NCBI GenBank assembly: GCA_020912385.1
Contig: CP087218.1
Span: forward strand, 1,240,001 to 1,304,000
Direction of reading: 5' to 3'
Length of the DNA: 64,000 bases
From: Neofusicoccum parvum
Taxonomy: Eukaryota; Ascomycota; Dothideomycetes; Botryosphaeriales; Botryosphaeriaceae
Below the pieces are notes generated by a model. It was not told where the DNA came from, searched no databases, and saw only the letters and a program-made list of their open reading frames with translations. The number at the start of each line of letters is the position of its first letter. The stretch's first letter is position 1. Made by a program: the position numbers and the translations under genes. This document shows positions 1 through 12,428 of this stretch, one piece after another.

Positions 1-818
1 CCCGGGTTCCCCTCAGAGGCCGCTGCGCTTCCCTGCACGCCTGCAGAAGAGACGACGCTGTGCGCGGTGGAGGTCCACGGCTGTTGGTCGACGTGGTGCG
101 CAGCTTTGGTTTGGCTCTGGCTCCAGCGCTGCCGCCCCTCGCGCGCCGTCGCCCGCAGCCCGCAGCCCGCCGCCCGCCGCCCAGCCCGCAGCCGGCGCTC
201 GAATCAATCATCGCGCGGAGGTGAGGGTGTGTATCGTCCGGATGCTCAATGTCATCCGCAGCGCAGGCGCTCCTTGCTGGCCCCCAAGGCCGCGTGCCCA
301 AGCCCAACAATGCTCGGACTTACCGCAATCTCCAACAGGCGCGGGCGGTGACTAGGGGCCGCGCCGATTGCTGTCCGCGTGTCCCTTGCATGTGGCAGAG
401 CGTGTTGGCAGGACCGCCGCCGCGGGCCCCTCTTGAGTCGGAGCAGAGTCTCTCTTCGTCGGCCCCGTGCCGGCCTGACCAGCGTCGAGCCGCCCGTCTG
501 CCGTTTGCACGGTGACTAAACCAGGTGAGGCTCCCCCTGTCGGCACGCTGTTGCTGGGCGCGTGCGTTCTCACACGGTCAATGGCTGGGCGCTGTGTGAC
601 AGCGCCTGGTGGCCCGCCCGCCGAGCCAAGTGGGCTCCGTGGCCGTACATCCTTGCGCGTCTCGGGAACATGCCTGGCAGGGATGCTCTCCATCAGGGCG
701 TCTATTATTACGGCGCGGCGCTGCGACTAGCTGCTGCGAGTGCGAGGCACAACGCCATCTACCTGCAAGGCGCGAAGCTACTGTAGCTCCCGTCGCTGCG
801 GTTCTGCAATCTGCATCG
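1..818. other. Non-coding upstream region
   Basis: GC-rich stretch before the first recognisable gene. Short open frames occur on both strands, but none has recognisable protein features or splice structure. It probably holds the promoter and 5' leader of the gene starting at 819. Confidence 0.5.
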
Positions 819-2626
819 ATGTCGGCTCCAATCATGTTCTCTCCGCCCCCCAGGCGCCCTGGGAGGAGCAGGAATATAAGTCCTGCAGACGCTCCGCCCC
901 CGCGAGTCCCTTTGCCGCCTCAACACGCCCGCACCCGTTCTTCGCGCAGCCGTCCGTCACGGCCGGCCACCACCGAAGGCCCAAAGTCATTCCCTCCGTC
1001 CAAGATGCCGGCTCCGCTGCTGTCCGAAGCCGAGTACGCCGCCTTGCCAATCAGTGTCCAGTGAGTGCACCTCTTGCTCCTGCCGACTCGCGCGCTTTTC
1101 TGGAACGCTCCCTGTCATGCGCGTCCGCTGTCTCACTTCACCCTGCCGTCCCAAAAAGCGGTCAAACTTTCTTTCGCCATGCTCGCGCGTGTTTGCGTAT
1201 AGGTGCTGCTGTCGCCTGCATATGCGCAAGCCCCGCATGCGGCTTGGCCGTTCTTTGCCCGCGCCGTCTCCTTACTAACAACTCCACCATTCCTAGGCGC
1301 AAATACTTCTCGTCTCTTGAGCGTTTGAGAATCGAGCGTTCCGCGCAACCCGTTCCCGACATAAACTGCCTGCCGCGCCGGCCTCAGACCGCCCGCTCGT
1401 CCCAGCGAAGCGTCAGCCATTCCAGGTCCGAAAGCCGTGGCCGCCGCCGGTTAAGGAAAGCGCAAACAACCAACGACATCACCGAAGCCGAAGCCCAATG
1501 GTTCCTCTCCCTCCCGGACAAGATTATTAAGACCTGCCTGAGCCGTGAAGAAGCAATCCTGCTGGCCGGACGTTGCGAAACCTTCCTGCTGGATTCAGAC
1601 AGCACCTCGGACCTGCCGAAGGAGCACGAGATCACCCACCTGCCCGTGGAGAAGAGGAGATCAAGATCCTTCCAGGGAGACTCTATCATCGACCAATACC
1701 TTGAATCCCAGGAACACCCAGACTCTTCCGACGACATGCCGCACCAACGTACAACATCCCGTCCGCAAACTAGTCAGAGGCGGGCCTCTTTCCGGAGAAC
1801 AATGTCGCTCTCTAACACTTTCACAAGACTGTCCACATCTTCTGCCCCTCCCCTCCCTTCTCCTTTGTTCCACCCTGCTGCAAAGGCCGCCAATATCCGG
1901 CCCCGGGCAACTTCCAACATCGTGACCTCCCGCTACGGCGGTGAGGTTGAGTCGGAGACCAAGTACTACCAGGACCCTGACGCCCGCATGAAGCTCCGCT
2001 TGTACCTTGCATCGCCCCACAAGTTCGACGAGGTTGTGGAGTACGGCTTTCCATCGGACAAGCCGGGACCTAGTCCAGAAGGCTCTCCTGTGCCTTCCTC
2101 TCGGGCCGACTTCTACGAGCGCCAGGCCAACCGCGACCTTCACACATTCCTGCGGGATGACTCCGTTTCATTTCTGGAGTACAGCGACACTGGAGACGAG
2201 TCAGACGAGGACAGCAGCCTTGCGGACCTTGACACACCGGTGACACCGCACGATCCGGACGAGGTCTTCCGCGCAGCCGCGCAAATCCCTAAATCCAACT
2301 ACTCATCACTGGACTCCAATGGCTTGCCCACGCTGCACACTCGCACCAAGAGATCCCAGGACCTGTGCCCGCAAGCACTCCCCAGCAACCGGGAGATGAC
2401 TCTGCGCATGACGCTCACAAGGCCTGACCTGCGTGCCGATGAGCAGGAACTGTACGGATGGCAGCAGCACCAGGCCGTCAGCGAAGTCAACCCCTTGGCA
2501 CTGGAGAAGCTCCCTCCGCCGACGGACGACGCCACCGGCATGCATGGCGCCTTCGCCGTTCAGATGAACAGGCAAGGCAACTTGGTCAGGAAGTTCCTCC
2601 AGAAAGTCAAGAAGGGAAAGCAGTGA
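819..2626 (+). CDS. Uncharacterised Ser/Pro/Arg-rich conserved fungal protein
   Basis: Two exons, 819..1060 and 1297..2626, give 523 residues. The 236-bp intron has donor GTGAGT, an ideal TACTAAC branch site about 20 bases from the acceptor, and acceptor CCTAG; reading phase is kept across a shared Gln codon. The ATG at 819 opens the frame that joins cleanly; the larger open frame beginning at 740 is only intron read-through. The N-terminus (about 80 residues) is Pro/Arg/Ser-rich and looks disordered. A more ordered segment near residues 145-180 contains WFLSLPDKIIKTC followed by SREEAILLAGRCETFLL, then Ser-rich linkers, a block around RYGGEVESETKYYQDPDARMK, acidic stretches and a basic C-terminus. 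No signal peptide or membrane segment is seen. I do not recognise a catalytic domain; a signalling or scaffold role would be a guess. Confidence 0.75.
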
Positions 2627-3828
2627 ACTGCAACCCACTCCACGATTACGTCTTACTCTAACGCTCGTTTGACGACTGTACGATCTCCAATTTTGTAGAT
2701 TTGTTGTACTTTTAGCGGGCGTTTCCTGCCGCAGATGGCTTTCGTTTACTATCGCACTATCACATGGGCAAAATGATCTCCGGGGGTTTTCCAGCTTGCA
2801 TTTGAGGCGCTTTTCTTTTTCGGCCGGCGGATTTTATTTTCTTTCGTCATGGGCACGGCTGTTTTGCTAAGGAAAAGGAGGCCGGGAACTTCCATGCATG
2901 GGCGGCGGAGCGCGCGGGCGATGATGTAGATTTCTTTCCCGATATCGAAACACTCTAGGAGTCGCACAAGCTCCTCTTTACTCTGGCCTAAAGTCTTCGG
3001 CTTGCTAGCCCTGCCCTATATGATCAGCTGGTGTGTGGAGACTGCGCAAGACGATCGCCCACGCGAGGGAACGCCAAGCCGAAGGAACGGCGCTGACGTC
3101 GGGCAGATGAGGCCAGAGAAAAGGCCGATTGGAAACGACGCGCCCGCGGGCTTTGACGCAGGCTATCGCGCGTGCAGACAGGCGCGTAGACCCGGCGAAT
3201 CATGGGCGGCAGCCGCCTCTGGCTCCAGGTCCGGCAGCTAAAGCGCGTATCATCATCACCAGGAACCGCCGGCGGGCTAGCGCCGCGAGCTGCACAAGAC
3301 CCTCTCGTGCAGCGGCGATAAGCGGGACTGGTCGCACACGACGCGACGGCAGCCATACGAGAGCGCTTTTTCGCAGTGGGCCGTGGTAATGCGCGCAGCC
3401 GACTGCTTCGACTCGGAGCGCGGCTCTGGTACGGGCTGCTCGCGTATGGATGGTCAAACGGACGCTCATGGAGCTACCGGACCCCTGGCCTATTTTGAGG
3501 CACACCATGCCGAATGTGCCACCGCAGGGACCACGCAGGCAGCCGAGCACGCTGCTCGACCCGGCCGGCTCCCTGCTGCTGCTCCATCACAGACCTCCCC
3601 TCTCGCGCGCGATCTCTTCATCTCCACGAACAACTCACACACAGCATCGCGCCCCAGCTATGTCTGCTGCGCCTGCCCGTCGCTCCTTCTGACATCAACA
3701 CCACACTTGGTCTATCCGACCCGCACAGTCCCTAACCTTTCCGCTTTGCTACCCGCGCTGGCCGCGACCCGCAGTCACTCTCTCGCTATCCACTACCGGC
3801 TCCGCGCCGCACCACATAACTAATCGCC
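2627..3828. other. Intergenic region between tandem genes
   Basis: About 1.2 kb. Holds the 3' region of the upstream gene and the promoter/leader of the transporter. The last 250 bases before 3829 are C- and T-rich with many CCTCTC/CACAC tracts, common in fungal 5' leaders. No gene supported. Confidence 0.5.
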
Positions 3829-5839
3829 ATGTTCGGCTTCCACCGTCGCACCCGGTCCCTGATCCCCGTCAAGGACCTGGGCAAGTATGAGAAGGTCGCT
3901 GCTATGGAGGAGGACGAGATGATGATGGAGGAAGAGGAGGAGCTTGACGTGGAAACGCTCGAGTCCACCGGCACGAACCACACACAATTGACCTGGATCT
4001 ACGTCATCTTCCTCGCCGAAGCGTAAGAACCGTGTCGCATGCGCCTGGGGGCCTGACTGAGCTGACTGTTGTGTGATAGGATCATGGCGTCCAGCCTGCA
4101 GCCCCAGCTCAAGATGCTCGTCTCCAGCAACGAACAGTACTGCAGCACCCTCTCCGGCTCGTACCTGCGCAGTATCCTCGACTGCGCCTATGCATTTGGC
4201 GCCTCTGCTGGAATCCTGTGGGGGTATCTTGCCGACCGTGTGGGACGTAAGCCTATTGCGCTGGCCGGTCTGTATGGTATGTCCGTGTGCTGCCTGTCGA
4301 TGGGCTTCGCTACCGATTTGATCGCCTGCACCATCTTCCGCTTTGTCGCCGGCCTCGTTAGCTCAGCGGTGGTCGTCAGCACACTTACTATGCTCGGAGA
4401 TGTCAGCCAGAGCCCGGCCGAGAGGACGAAGAACGTGTCCAGGCTTCCGTTGGTCGGCGTCTGCGGATCCATCGGCCCGCTGATCCAGGGTATGGTTGCT
4501 GGCAGTATCAACGCACACGGCGCTGTCTGGGAGAAGTTCCCTATCCTCAGCAGCCAGATTGCGTGTGGTAGCTTGGTTCTCGTCATTGCCATTGCTGCCA
4601 CTTTCGTTCTGAAGGAGGTTGGTCTTCCCCCGTATTTCGGCCGAACCCGCGGAAGGAGTCGTCGTACCACATGGACTTGCAGCATCATCTCTCCAACGGA
4701 GCCAGTTCTGATCAAGAGCCGATTCGCAAAGTGTTGCAGCAGCAGCTCAGGTACATTACATGGGGAGTTGAAGCATTCATTCAGACACAGAAGCCGTCAC
4801 ATATTATGTACTTCTGCGTCTGCATGAACACTTCAACTCCCTTTATGTGTACCATACTGTTGTAACGCCTTACGGAGCGGCTGTTCATAGCTCTGCCCTA
4901 TGAGAGTGAACGCTGCAAGACGATGGGATACGTCATGACCTCTTCCCCGCGTACAGTACTTTATGTGATACATCCACTAACCCTTTCCAGACATTGCCCA
5001 AGAACCCCGACTCTGCTGACCAGTCTGATATGGACTGCGAGAAGGCGGCTTTCCTCGGCCAAGCTCTTTCAGACGACTCTTCCGACGTGCCATCCATCCG
5101 TGTTGTCGACTTCACTCGCCCCGAGCCCATCTCCATGGCCCAATTCCTCCAGGCACCTTCCCTTATTGTCCTTATGTGCTCTTTCTCGTTGCTCTCTCTA
5201 CACGCATCTTCCTTTGACGTTGTTCTTCCCCATCTGGGTCACAGCAGCTCCCGGCATGGAGGTATGGGGCTTCCTTGCGACTGGCTTGGTTTGATTCTGC
5301 TGGCAGTTCGCGCCGTCGCAGGAGGCATCATCCTCCATGCCATGCCGAAGATCATTGAAAGATTTGGTCTTCTGCGCCCTTTCCGCTCTTGCGCGCTCTT
5401 TTTCCCGGCCCTGTACATCATCACTCCCCTTTTCGCTTTCGTCGCCATGTGCTCGATCCCGGTCACGGCCGTTATTTCGAGTGCAGCCATCATGATCAAG
5501 CATCTTCTTGCTGGAGGAGCGCAGGTGTTGGTGATTTTGCTGATGCTCAACGTCGCGCCGGATGCTTTCTCTGCCGGTACGGTCATCGGCCTCATGCAGG
5601 CAGCCTCTCTGTTCAAGGCGCTGGCAGTTGCTGTCAGCGGCGCGAGCTTCTATCTCAGCACCGACTTTAGCGTTGCAACGACCAACTACGCGCTCTGGAC
5701 TAGCCTGGCCGTGTTCGGAGCGGCAGGCGCAGGGCTCGCGTGGTTCGTCCGCGAGCGGCCGAGTGTCGAGAGGGATTTTCCGGCGGAGGTGCTTTGCTGG
5801 GAAACGTGTTTCGATGCGGAGGGCGAGCAGCAGGTATAG
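3829..5839 (+). CDS. Major facilitator superfamily transporter
   Basis: Proposed exons 3829..4022, 4080..4617 and 4991..5839 give 526 residues. Intron 1 (57 bp, GTAAGA..ATAG) is clear. After a cytosolic N-terminus with an acidic run (EEDEMMMEEEEEL), the first helix begins near LTWIYVIFLAEA. The loop between helices 2 and 3 carries the MFS signature GYLADRVGRKP. Six N-terminal helices, a long loop and six C-terminal helices (from about 5140) match a 12-TM member resembling fungal YCR023C/zinc-induced-facilitator-like proteins; the substrate is unknown. The second junction is inferred: splicing GAG|GTTGGT at 4618 to the acceptor TTTCCAG at 4990 (branch ACTAAC) keeps frame and creates the ETLP motif expected after helix 6, but the intron would be 373 bp with a weak donor. 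A stronger-looking donor (GTACAT, 4751) does not keep frame. Confidence 0.8.
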
Positions 5840-6851
5840 CAGGAAATTAATAGACACCGCGTAGAGGTGTTTTGTTGCGGAGACGGAGGCATTCCTGTTG
5901 TTCTGCCCATAGAAGCACGCATTCTTCAGCGAGGCATTTGCATCTTTGGCTACGACGCTCGATGATGGGGAATTTTCATTGCTTTCTAGTCATTCCTTCG
6001 CACTGGTGTTTCCCGGCGCCTCTTTGGTTTTTGCTCGTTCTTTTGTTTATACCTACTCTCCTTAATGCTGCGTGAAATTTAGAGCTGTCACTCCTTCTGC
6101 CTACAGTCCCCTCTGGATGCTCGCGAGACGGCGGTAATGGTGATGCGCAGAAAGTGCCAAATGACGGCGAGGGTCGACCGCAGAAAGTGCCGGATGCGGA
6201 TATGGTTTGCTCCAGACCCGTTTGATGAGCGAGTGGAGTCCTCACACCACGTCCGCGAAGACGATCCGTGCAGTACGCGAGCGAGAGACATCTCCGACGC
6301 GCATCTGCGGCGCGGACGCGTGTGTGACAGGGCGTCTAGACTCCGTCTGCAGAAGACGGCAGAAGGCGGATAATTGCTGCGCAGATGGGCGGACAGGGAG
6401 CTCGACGCTGCAGGTCCCCTTGCGCAGGGCTGGACATGGCGCAGGCCTAACGTCGTCGCGGGGGCGCGCTAGGCCAGAGCGGAGAAGCGCGCTCAAAACA
6501 GAAGGCCAAAACAAAGCAGAAGAGCCACTGGCAGCGTGCTGAAGAGCAATTGCAGGGCTCTCCTGTGTTTCAGCGGTGCGTCCTGCGGTGTCCCTGCCGG
6601 GTTGCGCTGACTCAGGCCTCAGCCCAATATCTTGCCGCGGCCTGCCCTGCCAGGGCTCTTTCCATCTGCCTCCCCTCTGTTTACTTTTTGGCCCACCACG
6701 CTCCCTCCAAGCCTCGCGACTGTCCTCAGCCACGCGCCAATTGCGTCCCCACTTCGCCTGCACCGATCAGCAGCACGCATCGATCGTCCCCCAACGCCGT
6801 CGAATCCGCGCTCTCGGTCCGCCGCCTGCTCCGCACTCCCCGCGCTGCACC
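5840..6851. other. Intergenic region between tandem genes
   Basis: About 1 kb with no supported gene. The first part contains T-rich 3'-UTR-like sequence. The last 250 bases are C-rich leader-like sequence ahead of the ATG at 6852, which has a good context (CACCATGG). Confidence 0.5.
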
Positions 6852-8656
6852 ATGGCTCTCAGCGCCAAATACCAGTCCTTCCTGAGCGCGCCCGCTACCG
6901 GCGCGCTTGCGCCTGGCGCTTCTATCAACTATGTCCCGACTGCGACCACCGTGGCCGAGCCCACTGCAATCCTGAAGCACCTCGCCGCTCAGGGAAAGCT
7001 CCTGAAGACGAAAGCACAGAAGCTTCTCAGCGCCATTGAGGGTAGCGACGGGCTCTGCCTTGACGTCGAGACCACCTTGGAGTTCGTCAACGGTGGCGGC
7101 GCCTATCTCCCAGGCCTGGACGACAACTTCGTGTCCGACCGCACTGTGACGTTCCCCACGGTAGGGACACATTCAGCGCCGATGCTCCTCGACAAACGAC
7201 TAACGGCGGGGTGTGCTTAGGTTCACATCGTCCAATTCGACAGCCAGCAGAAGATCGCCTCCATCCGCATTTACTGGGACCAGGCGTCTCTCCTCAGGCA
7301 GATCGAAGTCATCGGCTCCCGCGCCCGCAACTGGCCGATCCGCGATGCCAGCGACCAGATCCGCATCATCAAGGCCTGCGCCTCCGCCGCCCCCGCCGTT
7401 TCCACCGCATCTTCTCGCCGCAACACATCTGCAGGTAACAGTGAGGATGGAAGCAGGCCGCAGACGAGCAGGAGCAACACTAGCGCAACTGGTGACCCTC
7501 ACGCGAGCCTCTCCTTGTTCCAGCCGCGGGAGGAGGATGACCGCCCTGAGACGCCTAGCGAATACTCCGTTGAGCGCGCAAGGTCGGCAAAGCCTGTCTC
7601 GCGCGGTCTCGCCGAGATCATCTCTCCCGAGCACCAGGCACCTCAGCGCAGCTCCTCGCCGGCCAAGGCAGGCGCGGGCAAGAAGTTTCAACCGATCAGA
7701 CTCTTCGACACAGAGGAGGAGCACGAGCAGGGTGGTCAAAAGGAGCGCGGCATAAAGACAAACTCGAAGAAGTACGACCACTTCGCGTTCGGTGAGGGCG
7801 AGGATGCGGCCGAGCACGATACCAGGCCGACCTCTAGGTCCAAGAAGCACACCTCGCAGTGGGGCTTCGAGGATTTTGCCACTCCGGAAGTCACTAAGAC
7901 CAAGGTTTTGCCCCAGCACACCAAGCAATTTGGTTGGAGTGATGATGAGGTACGTTCTGGTTTCCCCGCGGCTGTGCCACGCTACCGAAACAGTGGGAGC
8001 AGCAAGTTGTACTCTTGCACAGAGCTGACGTGTGCAACAAATAGGAAGCCGAGGATTCTCCCGTCAAGCGCCCCGTTGTTCACCAGCCGCGCAAGGATGC
8101 GAAGACGCACTTTGACTTCGACGACGAAGCCACCCCTGTAGCCAACCGCACCAAGAACGTCAGCGGCAAGGGCACGAAACACAACGACGGTCTTGGTCTC
8201 TACCAGGACCCCGTTCACGACGATGAAAAATCTGGCGAGAACGGCCCGCTGAGCAATATTACCAAGAACGTTAACAATGAGAAGCGGTCCAAGCACTTCA
8301 ACAGCTCGTTCGACATCACCGATTCCAGCCCCAACCCATCCCACACATCCAAGCCAGGTGACGAGAATGGCAGCGCACTTTCCGAGAGGGAGACCAAGCA
8401 GCGCGGCATCAACATTGCTGGCAACGGCATGGGAGCTTCGAAGGGACACGAGCAAGCCACCGTCAAGCAACGTGGGATCAACATCGGCGGCGACGGCATG
8501 GGTGGCAAGAAGGGCACCAACCGCGACTGGATCTTCGGAGGACCTGAAGAAGAAGATGAGAACCCAACGACCACCATCACCGGCAAGAAGATGAACGGTC
8601 CGGCGTCGAAGAGGGACAAGAACGCACCTTCTGAGAAGTCCTTCTGGGATTTCTAA
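6852..8656 (+). CDS. Conserved fungal protein with NTF2-like N-terminal domain and C-terminal repeats
   Basis: Exons 6852..7160, 7221..7949 and 8045..8656 (549 residues). Intron 1 is 60 bp (GTAGGG, branch GACTAAC, acceptor TTAG) and intron 2 is 95 bp (GTACGT..ATAG); both keep phase 0. Residues about 1-155 look like an NTF2-like alpha+beta fold, with a conserved LDVETTLEFVNGGGAYLPG segment and a following RIYWDQASLLRQIEVIG segment. The rest is hydrophilic and probably disordered, with short conserved islands typical of this ascomycete family: YDHFAFGEGEDA, SQWGFEDFATPE, FGWSDDE, HNDGLGLYQD and two copies of RGINI.G.GMG, ending in DWIFGGPEEE and SFWDF. The trailing motifs look like linear binding sites. 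No catalytic residues are evident; the function is unknown, with a scaffold or transport-adaptor role possible. Confidence 0.85.
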
Positions 8657-9939
8657 ACCGAGACAACTGTCTTTGAAAGAGTTTGCGTGACTGGATGGTG
8701 GTAATGGGTGCGTTTTTTACGAAATTCACGAGCTCAAGACGAAACAGACGGCAAGCCTTCGTCGAAAGCAACGGCCTTCTTTTGTCAACTTCATTTCACT
8801 TTTGTCGTGTCATGCAGATCGAATCGTCACTTTCCTACGACAAGACATTGTCGGCTCACGATCTTTCTTCTGTTTCCTTGGATGAAAGCATTTCACGGCT
8901 GTTGTTATAGACGGATGGGTGAATGGGACACTCGAAGGAGCAATCGGAGCACATGGTGGAGACGGGCATGGATGTTGCGAGACAGACGTGCTGATGAGAA
9001 CTGCTCTGGTGTTGTTGGTTCTGTGGCTGTTTTCTTGGATTTTCCTGCTGTCTTTGGGTATACCACCGGACGAAAAGCCAATCGGTTGGACCATGAACAG
9101 AAACCCTAGGTCTGCGAGATCATTCCATATCGGGCAGCTTTTCCCCCTCAGGGACAGGGTACCCTAATGACTTGGGGGATACAGCTGCTGGTTTCTCAAG
9201 GTGGCGGCGGCTTTTCTTTTTACACTACTGTAGATTCCCAGTCGCCGGTTGCTTGCTCTTTTACTTCTACTATTTCCTTCTCCCTCTTCGTTCATCGCTT
9301 CGGGAGGCGTCGTCTGCGTCTCTGGAGCGATGGCTGGGTTCGGAGGCTTTCGATGCTTGTATTAAGTTAGTGCTTGTATAAATGAGAAAACTTGCTGTTT
9401 TTGATGGTCTCGTATTTTAACGATTTGGCGGAGCGAAAGGTGTGCTTGAGTGGCGGGAGGTGTGTGGTCAGGTGGTTTGTCGGTCTGCAGTTGGAGCGAT
9501 AGTCTTAGCACGTACAGTCGTCCCAGGGTGCTTCTGATGGGGATGGCCGCTTCAACTCCGGACGTCTCGACCGCTGAGTGGGTCGGTCATGGTATGCAGG
9601 GAGAGCGTTGAGGTGGCGGCATGGGTAGAAGGTGACGGGGCTATTTGGCATGGCGAGCACTTGTGAACGAGGTGTTGCGGATATGCTGTACAAGTTCACT
9701 GACAAGTCACTGGTGATGGCATAGAGCAAAGGTGAGAGAAGTGTGAAGTCTATTGAAAGCCCCTCTACCTTTGTTTTGAAACTCCTATCCTGTTCCCCTG
9801 TCTACCCCATAGACTCTGACAGTCTTGTCTAGTTGTTGAAAGCAAGAAAAGAGTGAAGAAATAAAAAGCCGAATGACCGCTCAAGAGGTACCGTTCGACG
9901 GGCCGCTCACAAGAGGTGGGATTGGTTGGATGTTGGCGC
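8657..9939. other. Intergenic region between convergent genes
   Basis: About 1.3 kb shared by two 3' ends (plus gene ending 8656, minus gene ending 9940). T-rich with scattered short frames on both strands; no family motif, signal peptide or splice-linked frame was found. Confidence 0.5.
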
Positions 9940-10680
9940 CTAAGCGCAGGCGGTGAACTGGACCTGGCCAGCTTCACCAACCGAGCACTCGATGGGGTGG
10001 GAACACTCTGGCTTGGTGTTCATGGGCGGGCAGCTCTCGTCGGCTGGCATCACGTTCCGTTCGTGATGGTGCTGCCACTCGTACAGGCAGGGGTCCGCAC
10101 CGGCCTCGCAGAGAAGAACGCTGTGGTGATTGAAGGCGGTGATGCTGCTCTCGCACCGATGCGGGTCCAGGATTGCGCCGCCAACGGTGATGGCCAGGTA
10201 GCGGTTGACGTTGGCAAGCGGGTTGCCATCAACCACAGAGAGATCGGCAGAGAGCTTCTTGTTGTCCGTGGTCTTGTACCAATATGGCGTGTATTCGATC
10301 TGGTAGACGTGTCCAGTGACGAAACCGGGATCGTTAGCCTTCTCAAGCTTGATGGTGACGCCCTTGGCACCGGCGTTGCTGAGGTCTTCGCCGTTGCCGA
10401 ATTGAGGGAGCCACGCAGCACTGTAGGTGCCGCCGTTCGCAGGAACCTCGACGATCTTGCTGTCCAGACCAAGGCCATCGGGGTCGATCTGGCGAGTGGT
10501 CTTGGCGTAGAGAGGATAGCCACATTTGTTGATGACAAGGCCGGTCCACTGAGCCGAGGCAACGGCCGAGAAGAAGGCCGCCAGAAGGACGAGAAGGTCT
10601 AGAGTGGACCCACAAATAAGTAGAAAATGGTCTTAAAGAGGAGGGGAGGAAGAGGTGAAGCTACAAGCGAAGCTCTTCAT
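9940..10680 (-). CDS. Secreted BYS1/antigenic thaumatin-like protein
   Basis: Minus strand, exons 10680..10665 and 10598..9940 (224 residues). The 16-base first exon joins through a 66-bp intron (GTAGCT..TCTAG). Joining restores an ideal signal peptide, beginning MKSFAYLLVLLAAFF and ending VASA before QWTG; without the intron the frame hits TAA. The mature part starts with VINKCGYPLYAK, like the NxCxxPVY start of the fungal BYS1/thaumatin-like family, followed by a GGTYSAAW turn and GVTIKLEK, and has several Cys in its C-terminal half, suggesting disulfides. These are small extracellular proteins of unclear biochemical role, often antigens or induced in particular growth phases. Two TATATA-type boxes lie upstream. 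Family assignment is moderate; the secreted nature is well supported. Confidence 0.7.
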
Positions 10681-12428
10681 GATCAAGATGAGAAGAGAGG
10701 TAGTGGTTTATGATGAAGAAGAGCGTATATAGAGCAGGAGCTTTGTCAACGAGACGTGTCTGACGAAGGAACACTTGGTTGGAGGATGAGGAAGAAGCAG
10801 AAGAGAGGAAGGTTGGCAGAAGAAGAGGGGGCTTTATATAGGCAAGCCAGAGGGCGTCCTTCCGGGCCCGACTTTCCTTCGGAAATGCCATGTGGGCTCT
10901 TCCGTTTCATGGGTCTAGTTTGAGCACCATGTTGGCGGAAGTTTGCTTGGAAGTTATGTGAGTTTTCATTTGTTCTACCAATCTGACCAAAGAGGAAGAG
11001 ACCAATTCCATATCGCCGCAATGAGAGCATATGGTCATAGTAGAGATAAGAGATTCTGGAGCTACGTCTCACTTTCGATCCTTGAACAAAGCACACCGCT
11101 GAAGGCAGTTCTGCGATTGAACTGCAGAAAGTAGAGCCGTGGATGGGCAGACATTCTGGTATCATGGAAATGAAGTATGGCAGTCACTCCTACGCAGTGC
11201 CAGTTTGCAAGTGAGACGGCAACAACACAAAGCAGTGAACGCATTGGACAGCGGATACTAATATGCAAAGGTCACCAGGCGCCCTGACGAGCCATCTGCG
11301 GTTCACGAAAGATTCTGCTGGAGAGCTACCTGGTTCCGGGGAGCAGGAAGACAGGGCATGATCTGCAGCAGTAGACAACTGTCGACCCATGAGCCGTGAA
11401 GGCCGGGCTCCGACCTCTGCATATCCAGCAGCACTGGTCCCTCTTTGCATGACGTGTCCACACCGACATGCAAGATCAGGGGTGCAGGCGGACCCTTTGG
11501 TGGCGGTGCTACGCGCCCGATGTCTGCCTTGTCGCATGTGCGGAGAGCTGCCAGGAGCCCAAGGCCAAGCCTGCAACCAGCGAAACAAGCCGAGATAGCG
11601 AATGCTCATTCAAAGACGCCGCAAGACTGTGAGGGGTTCTGCAGAGTGGCCGCAAACGCGACTGTAAAGGCAGAAGGCGGGAGGGCGCAGGCAGCGCGGA
11701 CAGGCGACTGGGATGGGCGGCATAAATGTGATGCACGACCCAGGAGCCGCCCCGGCGGAAGGAGTGTCAGGATGGCGCTGGACAGCAGCCTCCGGGAGAG
11801 CCGCATCGCCAATTAAGCTTGAAAGACGGCACCGCACGCCATCGCGCAGTGGAGCGCATGCTCGCCGCTGCACAGCCTCGGACGGCGGCGGTCGGCCAGC
11901 ACCGGCCAGAACGAGGGCGGCGATCGAGCCCGCTGCTGCGGGCAGGCGCGGGAGACCAGGTTGCGTGCAGGCGCCGGTGCATTAGGCGGCGCAGCGCGGG
12001 GAGCGGAGGTCAAGCAGGTGGTGTTGGAGAGTGGAGCTGCCGGATGACGACGTCTGGGGGGCGCGATTGGCGGGCGGCGGCGTGAGGCCCAGGGCAACAT
12101 CACCAACCCAAGGCCCAAGTCCCAAGTCCCAGCGCCGCCAGCCGCCCGCCGCCCGCCGCTGCAGCCCGTCCCATGCCCCAAGCGTCCACGGCTCTGCGCT
12201 GCTGAACCTGCGCGACGTCGTCCCTCCTGTCCCAGCCCGCGATCCGGATCCACGCCGTCGCACGCCTCCCGCGCCCAGCTCAGCCGGCCACCGCGCCGCT
12301 GTCGCCCGAAGCTCGCCCATCCCGCGGCCTCCCTACGCCTGCATCCAGCACCGCCATCTCCAGCACCGCGCTCCTGAGCACCCAAGCCTCCCGAGCCGCC
12401 CCCGCCCGCGCCGCCCGCACATTGCACC
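10681..12428. other. Divergent intergenic region
   Basis: About 1.75 kb between the minus-strand secreted protein and Sla1. The left end has two TATA-like sites for the minus gene. The right 450 bases are very C-rich and contain a long minus-strand open frame (11813..12457) that looks like chance in GC-rich leader sequence. No gene supported. Confidence 0.5.
10727..10732 (-). promoter_or_regulatory. TATA-like box of the BYS1-like gene
   Basis: TATATA lies 47 bases upstream of the minus-strand ATG at 10680. A second TATATAAAG (minus-strand reading, 10832..10840) lies about 150 bases upstream. Either could set the transcription start; position is the only evidence. Confidence 0.4.
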
